DNA from: Turnera subulata
Lineage: Eukaryota > Streptophyta > Magnoliopsida > Malpighiales > Passifloraceae
Assembly (NCBI GenBank): GCA_028386065.3
Contig: JAKUCV010006214.1
Location: 1-64,000, forward strand
Reading direction: 5' to 3'
Length of the DNA: 64,000 nucleotides
Part shown: in pieces, positions 45,648 to 58,681 of the stretch
How positions within the stretch are numbered: the first letter of the stretch is position 1
Layout: each line of letters begins with the position of its first letter
The notes under the pieces: model-generated
The model's database searches: none
The model's input: the letters and a program-made list of their open reading frames with translations, nothing else
What the model was told of the DNA's origin: nothing
Program-made: the position numbers and the translations under genes

Positions 45648-48600
45648 GGAGGTTATTATGATCAGTCTACTAGTTTAATTTTGGTATCCTTTTTTTTTTT
45701 TTATGAACTTGTAATTTGTACCTGTTTACTGTTCATTTTATGGTCAAAATGACAAAATCAAGGGGGATTAAGAGTGAAGACAAAAGAGGTTATGATGATT
45801 GTAGACTCTACATTAATGTAATTTTTTGTATGCCGAAAGTGGCAAAAATGTTAGAAAATAACTTATTTCATGGATTCCCTTGTTAATTTTGGGAGAAGTG
45901 CGAGTACTAATCTGACTTCTTTATAATTTAAAAGGTAAGTTGAGGAGAGAAATATTCAGTGATGGAAATATCAATTTCAAATGGTGCAATAGTATAATAT
46001 GCAATCCTAATAAAGTATGGAGAACCCAATCCTATAACACACATTAGCACATGAGGAGTTGGTTGGCGTTAGCCAATTTCACCGGCCTATTAATCTTCGG
46101 GTTCCATTTTGTTTCCCGAATTTAAAATCTAAGTTGGATTTAATTTCTTTTTATAATAAAGAAAAAGAATCTTGACCTCCAAAAAACAAAGAAAAATCAA
46201 ATCTAAGTTGGATTTCATAGCCAATTAATTAAGATGGTGATGATATAATGATATTCATGAAGAAGATACCGAGGGCCTCTTTGTTTTCTTTTGATTGAAG
46301 ATTGGTTCTGTAATGCAAAGATGTCTGCTTAATTACATGGGCATGGATTTCAGTGAAGAACTATAATAAAATGAGATGCAGATAGAAACTCAACTAGCTA
46401 AACATCGTCTCCTGCACGTACTATCCACATAGAAGTGTGGTGCAAATATACGGAGTATTATGAAACCAAGGTATGACAAGATCGAGAAAAGAAGATGGTA
46501 GAATTCTTTTCTATTGGGGAAGAAAGGCAAAGAAATTTGGAAGGAAATGAAGTGCCAAGGCATTTAGGATGGTGCGTACAAGGTCATGGGAGTGATAAAT
46601 ATGAGATAGAATTGGGTGTTACGAGCTTGTCCTCTTGATCCTAGACATTTGCATTCCCATGGGGGCCACACCATAATGTTATGTGCGAGTCAAATCAAAA
46701 TCTTTACAGTTATTTTTTCCTTGTGAGTAGTTAAGACAGGCCACACCGGTCAATGTTTAAAATGTTTGAGGTACAATTAATTTGGACAAAAAGTTTCGTC
46801 AAAGCCAGGTTATTTTTTGAGTTTGAAAAATGGCAAGTTATCATAATTTATTCATTTTTGGTAAGAGAATGGCAAGTTATTTTAATTATCTTCAATATGG
46901 ACAACTCTATCTATATATAACAAGAATAGAATTATAGGCAACGCCGATAAGGAGAAGAGGAGAGAATGATAATGAAAAACATCATAGCTAGCTATAACAC
47001 ACTTATGGATCAAACATCATGTTTCCTTACTAGCTAGATATGTGCGTTGGAGGCCATTATTTTTTTTTTGTTTTCCTCTAGTGCATGGCGGCCCTACGAG
47101 GTATAAGACCACGAATTATAAAGCACAAAAAAAATAAAAACTATACAATTGCTTTCAAAAAAAAAAACGATACTATACAAGTACAATAAAGTACAGTGTA
47201 AGCATTCGTCAGTATATATATCTCCTTAACCACATGCATGCATATATACATGTGATCTATACAAGATTGGACCTGCACAAGATATATCATCTATATATAT
47301 ACATATAAAAGAAAGGAATTAAAAAGAGTAGACATGCATGTGAGCAAGAAAGGCCAGCACATGCACTACATAACGTGCATGACTGTTACTAGGCAGCTGT
47401 CTTGGATAATATCTCCAAATTCCACCAATACTTTCCTCGCCCATTGTCTATGGATCTTTCCATGTTATTATTACGCTGATAAGGTTTATTGTCCCCTTCT
47501 CAACACGACCCACTACCATGTAGTACTACTTATTTTGGGTGCATTTCTTGCAATAATTAAGCTGCTTTTGGTTGCTTACTGTTTTTCTTTTAAAGCATAT
47601 AGCTAGCTAGTGAGAGAGACAAAGTAAATGCTGAACAGCAAAGAAGAACTACTTACTGCTGAACTACCTAGTTGTAATGCACATTTAAGGAAAGATTCTT
47701 GATCTCAAGGTTACGGTCATCAATTGCTCCTAAGTTTCTGCCTGATTTATCATTTAGTAGATGAAGTTTTTTGCTAGTACAAACGTACATGGTCCTAAAG
47801 CTATGAGGGAAATATCTTTATATACAATATATATTAATACGAGGGAAAGAAAATTACACCGCAATGAGCAGCTATAACGATAATGGCGCAAAAAAAAAAA
47901 AAAAGAAAAAGAAAAACTCACATCAAGATCAAGGCCTAGCCTGTTTTCTAGTCAATGTACTAGTAGTGGATGGATGTTGAAGGTGGAATTCCAATTAATT
48001 GAGACCTCCCCTCTTGTTTTCTTGTAAAATATATGGAATTATGGAATTATGGCTTAGGTCACGGGCCATATTGTTGACAACGATAAGATTCCCATATACA
48101 ATCTTCATTTTTGTGGTCTACGAACCTTCACGTGGTTGTATATATTATACATATATATGAAAGAATTATGTTAATTGGTTTTAAGAGCACTAACATCATT
48201 TCTTTTGTACATTTGCGTTGAATATATGCGAGAACCAGCTAGAGCCTATAATGCTTGGAGCAGGCAAGATGTTGATTAAAATTTAAAACAGTGCGTATCA
48301 ATTAGATTTAGTGTAGGAGAAATTTGGAACTATAACAGCCGCAGAATTGGATATGGAGATGAAGTATATAGAATCATAGTTTGTCCAAGAAACAACAAGA
48401 AGTCGTTCAACCTCTGCGTGTATGGAGAGGTGATGTATGTACCTACATATATACTTGGCCCATAAGTTTGCGACCTGTATATACATATGTAGGAAGGAAA
48501 AAGGACAAAAGGAGTGGTAAAAGAACCTTGAAAGAGATCTCTAATTAGCTAGCACAAATTATATTCTGTCAAACGATATTGTGTAGGACTGATCCAAGAC

Positions 48601-49856
48601 TTTATCACGAATGGCTGGCCAATTTTATTGAATGATGTTAATCATAAACAACACTACGAAATCCTTAATTAATCTCGCTAGTTGCCATTAATTCTTTGAG
48701 AACTTAATTAATTTGATCAATCCATTTTCATGTTTTAGGCCAGGGACTACATAATCAAAGTTGTAATACCACGATTTGCATGCTGTGATCTGTCATCCCA
48801 TATTCTTTTGAGCTAGCTATGCCCTTTGGCTTAAAGCACATGGCCAGCCGGTAGTAGTGTTAGTAGGCTCCAAATTCCCTCCTTCTCTAATTTCCATTAG
48901 TTTGACCAGCATGGGATTAGTCAATAGCATCACAAAATATCAATCATTTTAAAGTAATACAAATAATACCCTACTCGTCTACCCTATTCACAAAATTTGA
49001 CCAGAGTTTGTGCTAGCTATGTACCTAAAAAACTAGCTAAGGAATGGCAATTTGGTGCTTAATGCTTGTGCCAGTTTGGATGAGATCTTCCATAATTTTA
49101 AACCTAACTCCCATGTATTCAAAAGAATCTCTTAACATAATAAATTAACGAAAATTGAACAAAAAGACTACTTATTCCAAAGACATGAATGAGTGCGATT
49201 TGTCATGGGTGGTTTGGTATTCGTTATTGGGCTGCTTCAAGAATTTCAGGATAGTAAAGATGGGCTAAAGGTACTAACAAAGTCCATGGCCTTGTCTAGC
49301 AAAGGTGATAGACCTTATGGGCTTGAGACCCAAATTGAAATGAGGAAATAAAAAAGAAATTGGGTAGGTGCTACATCTTGTGATGGAAACTACTTCTACC
49401 GCCTGCAATTTTATACTTGGATGATGAAGCTTTGAGATTATTCCTTTCACTGGTTGGGACGTGAAACTTTTATACACTTTGATTCAGCAGAAATAATTTT
49501 TCATTTCTTTTTCTCAATTCGTCATGAACAAAGTTTGCCATTAGCTACATGGTTCATAGTAGGTTAGAATGGTGGGAGAAAGCCCGTGAATTAGCTTACT
49601 TTTACATATAGACACGAGATATGACGGAGAAAAAGATAGTTAACATTGCTTTACAGCCTCTCAAATTTTGTAGAGAACTTGAAGTCAGAAGAATCCGTGA
49701 TTGGTAATAATCAAATATCTGGTTGGGTTTGAACCATTTGGTATAATATAAATATGGGAGTACGTGCAGGGAGTGACAGAACCTGTGTCCGTGGATGGTG
49801 ATGGGATGCAAAACATCTCTTGTCTGGTCTGAAATTCTTTTGCCAATCTTTCTTTT
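45648..49856. other. 4.2-kb gene-free region
   Basis: It follows the GATA 3' UTR. It is AT-rich with many A/T runs and no exon set or TE termini I could confirm. The frame at 47,334-47,606 (90 aa, plus) has hydrophobic stretches but no family motif and no typical coding bias. I make no gene call here. Confidence 0.6.
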
Positions 49857-50391
49857 ATGGCTAACGTTTGTTGCTCCATTGAATTGGAGCCTCGAACTTT
49901 GAATGAAGGACAGCTCAATCATGCTAGGGTAAGTTCTACTATTCTCAACTGAGTTAAGGTCTTCAAAAATTTTATATGGAGTACTAATACTATACTATAA
50001 GACCACATGAAGCTAGCTTTGCTTATTTTTCCTTGTCCTGCAGGAAGTGGCTGCAGATGTGGTACAAAAGATGGAACCAAAAGAGGCATCCATAGTCGTC
50101 ATTAAGGTACTCAAATTTCCCATCACATCTTTACAGTCTCTAGTCAAATTACAAGAAAGCTGCTGCTTAATTTTGATGCACTTTGGCTTTTGCCAGGGAT
50201 TGCCACCACCTGTTCCGGCTATTGAGATGGATTGGAGGGAGAAAAATGGAGATGATCTTGAACACAACCTTGTTAGCTACGAGGACAAGGCTGCAATCAT
50301 TGAGGGACCCTGTCAATGCTCTTGCATCCCTAGCAATGTAGAGTCCCCAGAACAAGTGAATTTTAAGGAACCACTTTCTGCTCCGTTTTGA
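49857..50391 (+). CDS. Small three-exon plant protein, 109 aa, unknown function
   Basis: Exons 49,857-49,928, 50,044-50,106 and 50,197-50,391 join at phase 0 with clean GT/AG borders. The product begins MANVCCSIELEPRTLNEG, continues through EVAADVVQKMEPKEASIVVI, and ends KEPLSAPF. A cysteine cluster CQCSC lies near residue 83. The middle looks helical and charged, and there is no signal peptide or membrane segment. I believe similar short plant proteins exist but cannot name the family. Individual exons are too short to stand out as ORFs; the consistent phases and AG|G and AAG|GT borders support the model. Confidence 0.72.
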
Positions 50392-50697
50392 TTTCTATTT
50401 TTTTTTTCAGATGGACTTTATGTTAGTAGGTTGCTAAGTATCCTTGTAACGATTTATTGGATTTATGGAAACAATAATAATCCTGTAATGGAGGGATTGT
50501 GATTTGTAAGACAATGCTTCTTCGTGATAAATTTATGCGTCTTTACAATTTTACTATAACTATTTTTTTATGCTAATTTTACTATAACTATGGCATGCTT
50601 AATCCACTTAAATCTAAACCAATTGAGCCAAAACAATTTTATTATAACCAACCAATTTTACTTGGCACCTTTTACTAAAACCTGGAGATTAGAGATA
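50392..50697. other. 3' region of the 109-aa gene
   Basis: Probable 3' UTR and AT-rich spacer. It contains a small duplicated phrase (TTTTACTATAACTAT). The MITE starts at 50,708. Confidence 0.5.
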
Positions 50698-50707
50698 CTT
50701 ATTTGTT

Positions 50708-51153
50708 AGATCAAAGCCTTTTTTTTATCCCTATGTTAGTTCCAATTTATTGGGAGTCATACTTATGTTAGATTTTGGTTTATTTTTATCTCATTGTCAG
50801 TGTTCATCATATTTGGCCTAATTTTGGTCTATTTCACAGGATTATGGTGGAAATTATTGACGTGACAAGTTTTTCGATGCCGTGTCAATTACATGGGACT
50901 CGCATGTCAGGTTCGACAAAAAACCAAACCCATGCGCCATGGTTATGGCTGAAGTGGACCTAACATGTAGGTCTCACATAATTAACGTAGCACCGAAAAA
51001 CTTAGCACGTTAGCAATTTTCACTGGATTTCGGGGAAATAGACCATACTAGGCCAAATGAGATGAATAGAAGGTTGAAAATAAGCCGAAATCCAACACAT
51101 GGATGATTTCCAACTTTAGGAACTAACACATAGATTAAAAAAAGTTTTAATCC
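50708..51153. mobile_element. Mutator-like MITE with long inverted repeats
   Basis: A 446-bp non-coding element is flanked by an exact 10-bp repeat CTTATTTGTT (50,698-50,707 and 51,154-51,163). Its ends form imperfect inverted repeats of over 100 bp. The left arm has TCCCTATG.TTAGTTCC and TTTGGCCTAATTTTGGTCTATTTC. The right arm, reversed, has ATCTATGTGTTAGTTCC and TTTGGCCTAGTATGGTCTATTTC. Long inverted repeats with a 9-10-bp target duplication suit a non-autonomous MULE. No transposase is present. Confidence 0.75.
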
Positions 51154-51163
51154 CTTATTTGTT

Positions 51164-52162
51164 CATGTAAAATACACCATAAAATCTAAAATAATTAATT
51201 TCTTTATAAGCATCTTATTCTTATCTTTCAGATGTTACAGTATAGAGTTTACATCAAAATCATGTTAAAATATCTCTTCAATCCCTCGGTTTTGGCTTAA
51301 CTTGATGATAATAATTCCTTGATTTTGGCACAGCAAAGTTTCCTCACCCAATAGGTTTTGAAATACAAATTCGATAAAAAAAAGGTTTTGAAAATGCAAA
51401 AAGGAGTGCGCAAAAACGACGCCGTGGAGATCGGTGGATTCTGCTTGCACGAAACGAACCGAGGGCTTAATAACAAAGGACCCAAAGGAAACGAGGCTAT
51501 TATCGTCATCCAACTATAGAACTGGAAACTAATACTATTCAATTGATCTCAAAATTTGAAAAAATTGGATCGGGGTTTAGGGCTTAAAGAGAGAAAAAAA
51601 TCCCTCTAATTTCCCACTCATTTCTAATCGCACAACCCCTTCCTCCTCCTCCAGAATCCCAGGTAATATTCTCTCGTCCTTCTCCTACACTTTTCTCTGT
51701 ACAGGATAACGTATAGTTTCTTAGGCTGTTAAATTTGAACCTGAGGTGGTGAGGTTTTGTTCTTGGTGGTTGTTTTCACGGCTTCTTTTCACCTCCTGTT
51801 TTTATTTTTCTTTTCCATGTGAAGTATCTGAAGTTAAGCTTTGGGTAGTCGATACTTTGTAGTTTTAGGGCTTCGTATTGGAATCTTATACTTTAAGTTA
51901 GTCGGTACTCGGCTTATTCGATTCCAGATTATGCAAGTTGTTTTAGCGGAGATTTATGGTTGTTTTGCGTTTTCTATGTGAATTTGATGACTATACTTAC
52001 GGAGTTACTGTAGCAATAAGAGCTGGCTTCATGTAGCTACTTACTTCCCCACTAGTTCAAACGGATTCTGCAGCATATCTCTTTCTGTTGTTTTCGTTTT
52101 TTTGTTTCTAAATGTAAGTGGCTTATTGATTGACGGTAGCTAATTTGCTACTGGTTTTGCAG
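51164..52162 (+). promoter_or_regulatory. NUP35 promoter and leader with 5'-UTR intron
   Basis: A leader exon ends CCCAG|GTAATA at 51,662. An intron then runs to TTTTGCAG at 52,162, and the coding exon follows. No TATA box is obvious. The overlapping minus frames at 51,265-51,542 lack motifs. Confidence 0.55.
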
Positions 52163-52194
52163 AGGCTGTTTCCGCCTTTGAAAAGTGTGGTAAG

Positions 52195-54835
52195 ATGGGC
52201 AGTGTAGTAGAACGAACACCCAAATCTGCCGGGAGGCAGTCGTTGTTTTTCAGGGACATGTCGACGCCTGTCTCCGGGCATAAAGGGAAGTTCTCCAGCA
52301 CGGGTCAGGCAGCCGCTGTGTCAGCCCTGTGGCGTGAGAATTTCGGGAGTTCTGATCTTCCACCACCTCCCATGTTCACTTTGGAGGACCGCTCTGATTT
52401 CTCTCCTGAGTCCGGGATTGCGGATTACTCTATGTCCCCGGAAATGAAATCTGATCCGAGGTCAGGAGGGCAGAGTTCCGGGAGGGAGTTTGTGACTCCG
52501 TTGAGAAGCAAGCCAGGGACTAGCAGCAGCACGTCATTTGCGTTGATGAGTGGGCAGAAGAATCAGCAGGGTTCGGCGAGCTCTAATCTGTGGTCACCGA
52601 GGAGCAAAGGAAGCGAGCAAGAAGACAAGGGACGGGGCTCTCCTGTTGAAGGAGTGGTGCAGCCTGGTGCTTTGATCACCCTTCCCCCACCCAGGGAAGT
52701 TGCGAGGCCAGAGATACAAAGGAATGCCTTGCCTGCTGGGAATCTTGATGAGGAAGAATGGGTCACTGTTTACGGGTATGGTGTTATCTTTCCTTTTCCT
52801 GTTCTTATTGTTCTACCATTTCCGTCTGTCTTGTTTAGTATGATGTATTCTTCCTTTTACTGATGATATATGCTGCATCTATATGGCTGCTAAACCTGTT
52901 GAGCCAAAATAATTCGTTAATTGATGTGCTGAGTTTTGCATTTTCACAGGTTCAAAAGGTGTTGATTTAATTCCTATAAGAACACTGATATAGTTAACTC
53001 ATGATGATACTGGAACTGGCTATTCACTCTCTAATGCCGATATGTTCACCTAGGTTAATAGGGTTATCTTTCTGCCTATAACTGTTGGACTGTGTCTATG
53101 GTTGTTTTGTTTGTAATCTCTGTCAAAGCATTGGTGTAGACATTGAAAGAAATATACATATTTGCTGGTTGATGAACTGTAATTCATGCTTCCTCTGTTA
53201 TCACTGGTTCAGAAGGAAGTAGATGTGGTGAAATGTGTTTTGTACCAGACATATTAGTTCTAGTTGGGCCTAGTAGATCTTTTGAATATGTTCGCATCTC
53301 AGAGAGGCTGTCGTACTAGGCATGTATTGTTTACGGTTAAGCAATCCTCTGTATTTCTTATGATGAATTATCCTACTGTTAGTTTAATGGCTGTGTTTCT
53401 ATCAGTATTGAACTCTAGATTTTCATAAGGGCATGGCATTCTGATGTTGTATATCTAACTTTTCTTGTTCAGCTTTTCTCCTGGTGACACCAATTTTGTT
53501 TTGCGGGAATTTGAGAAGTGTGGTGTCATCTTAAAACATGTTCCTGGTCCAAGGGAAGCTAACTGGATGCACATTCTTTATCAGGTACTGCATGTTTAAA
53601 TTGTTTCCTTTATCAGGTACTACATGTTTAAACTGTTTCCTTCATCAGGTACTACATTTTTAAATTGTTACCTTTCAGATGATAATTATTAGGTACTAGA
53701 TAAGCTAAAGAGCATAGAGATCTCACTTGTCAACCTACTCTGTTAACAGCGCATATGCTACATTTCCTATCTCTTATGTTGAAATTGTCGCATATCGGTT
53801 GTAATTCCTGCACGATCGAGATAAAGAGAATACAGAACTTCCCTCCGCTATTGGACTATGAAAAATATGCCGAAAATCCTATGTTATGAGTGACCATGAA
53901 CACACTGCTTACTTTTTCCAACTCATTGCTTCTTTGTGCATTTGGTTCAGTTTTTCCCTTACTCTGGGCATTTTATTTTGTCAATGAAAATACGTGGTAT
54001 TCTTGTGTATCTGAAACTTATGTTAAATGGGATTGCAGTTTGATAAATATGGACTGTTTGGCAAATAATTTGTGATTTCATTTTGTTAGATATGGGGTAA
54101 AATAGCATCTTGTGTGAGTCCGGTTTCTGTCATTTTGAAGAGTTGCTCTGCTCCTTTCTTTAAACTGATGGTTTTCTTCTGAGCAGGATCAGTATAGAGT
54201 TTATTTTCTAAGAATAATTTGGAAGGAGCAACCTGTTGCTGCTGCTAGTATCTTCTTTCTCTTATTGCTGTGTTCTTCAACATCATTTTTCTTCCTTCTG
54301 GAACAAACTGCAGTCTTAGCAGGTTCTAAAATAATCAAGAACCTATTTCTCTGAAACTTTTAAGATTTGGCTTCTGCAGCACGGGTGATTACTGATTGGT
54401 CATGCCTTCTATATTCTTGGCCAACAATGTCAATGCACGACTTCTTATGAAACTATTGGTGATATGTGGTGTTCAGACTAGTGCATTGGCAATTTATTTG
54501 TTGATTGACATGTTCTCTCTCTGGTGTAGAGTCGTTCTGATGCTCTTAAGGCTCTCAGCAAAAATGGAATGCAAATCAATGGCGTACTAATTGTTGGCGT
54601 GAAGCCCGTGGATCCAATGCAACGTCAGGCTTTGAATGAAAGACTTAACAATCAGGGATTTATGCCATTACCCCCTCCATCGTCTACTAAGTCCACAGAA
54701 TTGAACGGACTAGGAGCTCGTCGGCCTTACTATCCTCAAAGTGGTACCACTAGTGCTGGGCAGTCTGGCGGTGCCATTGCTTCTCCAACAAAATCTTTAG
54801 CGTCCAAAATCTTTGATGTAATGTTTGGCATTTAG
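52195..54835 (+). CDS. NUP35: Nucleoporin NUP35 (MPPN/Nup53 family)
   Basis: NUP35 is a nuclear pore protein linking inner-ring nucleoporins and the membrane. Three coding exons, 52,195-52,775, 53,473-53,584 and 54,530-54,835, give 332 aa in frame. The N-terminal 180 residues are Ser/Pro/Gly-rich and disordered (TPKSAGRQSLFFRDMSTPVSG). The RRM-like NUP35 domain runs from about residue 188: EEEWVTVYGFSPGDTNFVLR, then GPREANWMHILYQ, then NGMQINGVLIVGVKP, DPMQRQALNERL. It closely resembles the human protein in this core. The end LASKIFDVMFGI is the amphipathic membrane-contact helix of the family. Just after exon 2 the splice donor region is present three times in tandem. Confidence 0.95.
53578..53670 (+). 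repeat. Triplicated splice-donor segment in NUP35 intron 2
   Basis: Three 32-bp units, each containing ATCAG|GTACT, place the donor at 53,584, 53,616 and 53,648. Using the second or third donor would add 32 or 64 nt and break the reading frame, so only the first is productive. Confidence 0.8.
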
Positions 54836-56008
54836 GATGACATCTTGATCATCCAAATTGCTTCACTATGCAATGTTCTGGTAATGGTGTTGCTTCTTCC
54901 GGCTATCCAAGTATTGCATTTGAGTGCAAGTGTAGGTAATGTTTTTCCTTGATTCAATATCTTTTCCATGGTAGAGATCCTTTTGTGCCATTTGATTTTG
55001 AATGTGAAAGCTGTAACAGACTACAGAATGATATGTATTCCAAGATCAATGAAATGTGGTTTTGGTATTTCAAGGACAGGACGGAAGCCCGTGTTGAAAT
55101 GAGATTTAAAGTATTGGATCAGCAATCTTATTTTTGGCAGAAAATAGATCTTGAGAAGTTACTACTATCATCTTCAGTTCTTAACCAAAGGCCCTGTGGA
55201 ATTTGGTCATAAATCATAGTAAATGCCAAAAGTTGGGGTAGGGCTTTTATAGAATCCCTCATATCTGCCAATGTTAGCATTACGGGCCTTTTACTTTCGC
55301 AGTAAAATTAGAAAACCATGTGGTTAGAAGTGAAGACACCTGGTTCTCCGTGAATAAAGATTAATGGTAAACAGGAAGATGGGACTCGCCGTCTAGGAGG
55401 AGGACGAAGTGAAGGAGGAGAAAAGCAAAAGCATTGCCTCGATTCCGTACAAATCTGCTGCTGTTAAGTCACGGACTTCCATAGCCATATAGGACGCATA
55501 CCATAACACGCGACTACAAGTACTGCATTGCTCAGCTGGTCAAAATGGGTCACTCTCTACGTCCCCACTCACCTACTGGAACCCCCCAATCTTCCCTTAC
55601 CAGTGCAGAAAATTTTCCCAGTTTAAAAAAGAACACAGAAAGAAATTTAATTGGTCTATACGATGATCTTTTAGATTGTCTAAACTGCTTATATTGTTTG
55701 GAGCGAAATAACAACAAATGTCTTAGAATTTTGAGCCCAGCTGGAGGTGTTGAAGTTGGCAAATGACAATGCTAGCCTTACGAACTGATTTAATCATACT
55801 ACAAAATTTTTTTTATTTTGTTTTCCGAGATGAGAGGAATGGTATTTCTCAACTTTTTTATAACTTTTTTTCATTTTTTTAATGTCTGATTAGGATAACT
55901 TAAAATGGAGTAATTATGAATAGGTACGTGTGTGCTTTTGGTTATTATAATGCGTGTTTAAAATTTAATTAGCACAAAAGAAATAGAGGAAGGACATTAA
56001 ACCCTCTC
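54836..56008. other. NUP35 3' region and spacer
   Basis: The NUP35 3' UTR probably covers the first several hundred bases. The frame at 54,949-55,212 lies in it and has no motif. There are no other genes, RNA genes or TE ends seen before the CASP-like promoter. Confidence 0.55.
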
Positions 56009-56017
56009 TATAAAAAG
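56009..56017 (+). promoter_or_regulatory. TATA box of the CASP-like gene
   Basis: TATAAAAAG in CTCTCTATAAAAAGCCCC, about 90-98 bp before the ATG at 56,107. Position and context fit a plant core promoter. Confidence 0.65.
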
Positions 56018-56106
56018 CCCCACCATGCTCTTCTCTTTACTTCACTTCACTTTACTACTATTCTGAAGCTCACATTTAACACTCTGCCTAACTAGAAAAG
56101 ACAAAA

Positions 56107-57970
56107 ATGATGACCAACGGTCAAAAAATGCAACACCCACCGGAGGTGGCGGTGCAGCTGCCGGAGTCCAAGGTGGCCGCCGCGACTGGGAACAGCGGCA
56201 CTATCAGCGGGCCACTGGAGGTAGGAGAAGGAGCCGCAACAGCTGGAGGGCCTCTCGGCCGGAGAGGGGACGTTGTCCACGTCGTACTGAGAGCCACGTG
56301 CATGGTGGCCGCCGTGATAGCGGTGGCGCTCATGGTCACGGCGCAGCAGTCGAGCACTCTCGTGGTTTACGGCTTCAGCTTCCCTGTTCAGTCCAAGTGG
56401 TCCTTTGCTCATGCTTTTGTGTAAGTGATGATCATATAAAAGAAGCCTTTGTGTTCTTTTTTTTTTTTTTTTTTACACTTTTAGTAATTTTTATGGTTCA
56501 CACTATACTTTATTTTCATTTCTTTGCTTTTCTTTCCCGGTTTTTATTGGGTTTCCTCCTGGTACTGGATTAAGGTTGTTTTTAAAGAATATATTTTTTT
56601 TCACCGACAGAAGCAGAGGGGGAGGGTAATTTAATAATCCATTTATCTGACGGAAATACCCTTGGTTTTGTTGCTTCTCTGGAGTACGAACAAATTTTGG
56701 TACTCTCTCCCTTCTGGGGGTTCATGGCATTTCAATGAACAGAGACCAGACCCGTGACTCTGTCTGTTTCGGGCATCATCATATATTCCCCATGCGCTTT
56801 TTTCCCGGAGTCTTGTCACTTTCTTACTATAATGATCCTTGAAACAAAAAAAATTATTAAATAAATTTAAAGACCCTTAAAAATAATGATTTAATCATTT
56901 TAAATTGGATACCTTAATTAATTACCCCTTAGCAAGTATGAAATGCATTGTTGTGTGTTCACCAATCCTAATTTGGATGATTAAAAGTTGGTAATCAATT
57001 GTGGTATTTGGTGCCTGATCATCAGGTTCCTGGTGGGAGTATCTGTAGCTGTTGCTGCACATTCTCTGATGCAACTGATTATTAGCATGTCAAGGCTGAT
57101 TAACAGATCCCCTGTTATACCATCAAGAAGTCATGCGTGGCTTATTTTTGCAGGAGATCAGGTATATATTGTTTCTACTACCAGTCATATAGTGATTCTA
57201 TTGCTGTACGGTCCATGGATGAATATTTGGTTTGGTTAACCAATTACGTTCATAATCAAACAGTGACTTTCTATGCCTTAATTAATGTAGAGTAACTGTT
57301 TTTTTTGACATTGTAATTAACACCTACTTGCCGCAAGTACTGGCGCACTGCAAGCTTAATTGTTACTATTATTTTATTTAAGCTGTTAAGAAGTTGTTGT
57401 TCCAGGTCTCTGTGGAGTAGTTTTCTTTCTAATGTAAGATAGGAGACTTAAAATATATGCTTGCTTTAAGCGGAAAACTGGCTTGAAAAAGATATTTACA
57501 TGATGAAGCAGAGTTGGAACTTATAGCTAAACACGCTAAACTGAACTTGAATTCTTGGCGTAAGTTGGTTGCCACTTAAGGGATGCATGCAATTGATATG
57601 AGCAACAATAATTGGTAACTAATAAGTGTGCTTATAATTCGAATCTCTTTATAGTGAGATTGGTATACTTCACCAACCAAATCAACTCTCCCCTCTTGCA
57701 CATACAATTGTGCTGTACAAAAGGGTCTGATTAGTATCAGAGTTTCAGGTGCTTGCATATGCAATGGCCAGTGCTGGAGCTGCTGCAGCAGGGGTGACCA
57801 ACCTGAATCGCACAGGAATCCAACACACAGCTCTTCCCAATTTCTGCAAGCCCTTGCACAGATTCTGCGATCATGTTGCTGTCTCTATATTCTTCACTTT
57901 CTTCAGCTGTGCCTTGCTCGCGGCGTCTGCTGTTCAGGAGGTTCTGTGGCTTTCAAGGTCCAAATATTGA
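56107..57970 (+). CDS. CASP-like four-helix membrane protein (possibly class 3A)
   Basis: Exons 56,107-56,420, 57,026-57,161 and 57,749-57,970 join to 223 aa. The product has four membrane helices (about 57-78, 103-127, 143-166, 192-216) with short cytosolic ends, the plan of the DUF588/CASP family. These proteins form plasma-membrane scaffolds, and founding members guide Casparian strip building. The signature Arg in helix 1 (R62, VLRATCM) and Asp in helix 3 (D149, AGDQVLAYA) are present. The second extracellular loop has [23 protein letters not shown] with paired cysteines. The N-terminus [20 protein letters not shown] is like subgroup 3A as I remember it; subgroup is uncertain. There are two adjacent ATGs; the first is used here. 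Confidence 0.88.
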
Positions 57971-58681
57971 AGTTTCCACTACCTACTGTAATATTAGTTC
58001 GGCTTATATATTTGCCTTCATTACTGGAAGGTTTTGTGGTGCTCCTGATGGTCTCTGTGAATAGCAAGACGGGTAGTAATTAAAATGTTGTCATGGTACT
58101 CATTATGTCCTAATCTAGAATCGTTTCGTTACAAACTACTGAAATCTAGTACTACTGTTAATGATTAGCGAAGGATGTGGTCATTTGAGTATTGATTTTT
58201 GTGCCTTTGTGAATTCGATTACCATGAAACTCCGTTAGGACTATATGCCATCAACTTTTATCGGGTGATCAAAGCTAAAACCTTCCATGGACTTTGAGGA
58301 TTTGGGCTTCGTTACAGCTTTGGATTAGTCATTAATACGACAGAAGGAAGTAGTTTTTGGGTAGTCGTCGTTTGGGCTTTCATTTTTTGCTAGTTTGACA
58401 AGGTCAACAAGTACTTCAGTTCAGGCCACTTCAAGTTCAAACTGCCGCACCTTAGCACGTTTAACTGGTCTGCCTCCTCCAAACAACCCAAGCTGCCGAT
58501 AACCGCCAATTCCCACCACGATTTTTGAACAATAACTACCCACTACTTCAAAACCTACGACTATATATATTTGTACCATGTCTTCTTTATTTGTGTTACA
58601 TGTCCAGTCACTAAAGCTATAGCCTCGCCGGAACATTCCTTTTTGTAGCTTTTTTATTAGAGAGGAGGAGAAAATAACAAC
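57971..58681. other. Spacer between CASP-like and nodulin-like genes
   Basis: The CASP-like 3' UTR and the promoter of the next gene. A TATA-like CTATATATAT lies near 58,561, about 120 bp before ATG 58,682. The minus frame 58,421-58,867 overlaps the real gene and is rejected. Confidence 0.5.

Noticed and set aside
47334..47606. 90-aa frame with hydrophobic segments
   Set aside because: No motif, start context or neighbouring exons support it as a gene.
38657..54835. SEC13 and NUP35 as a nuclear-pore gene cluster
   Set aside because: They are about 13 kb apart with unrelated genes between them, and SEC13 also serves COPII. Plant nucleoporin genes are not known to cluster.
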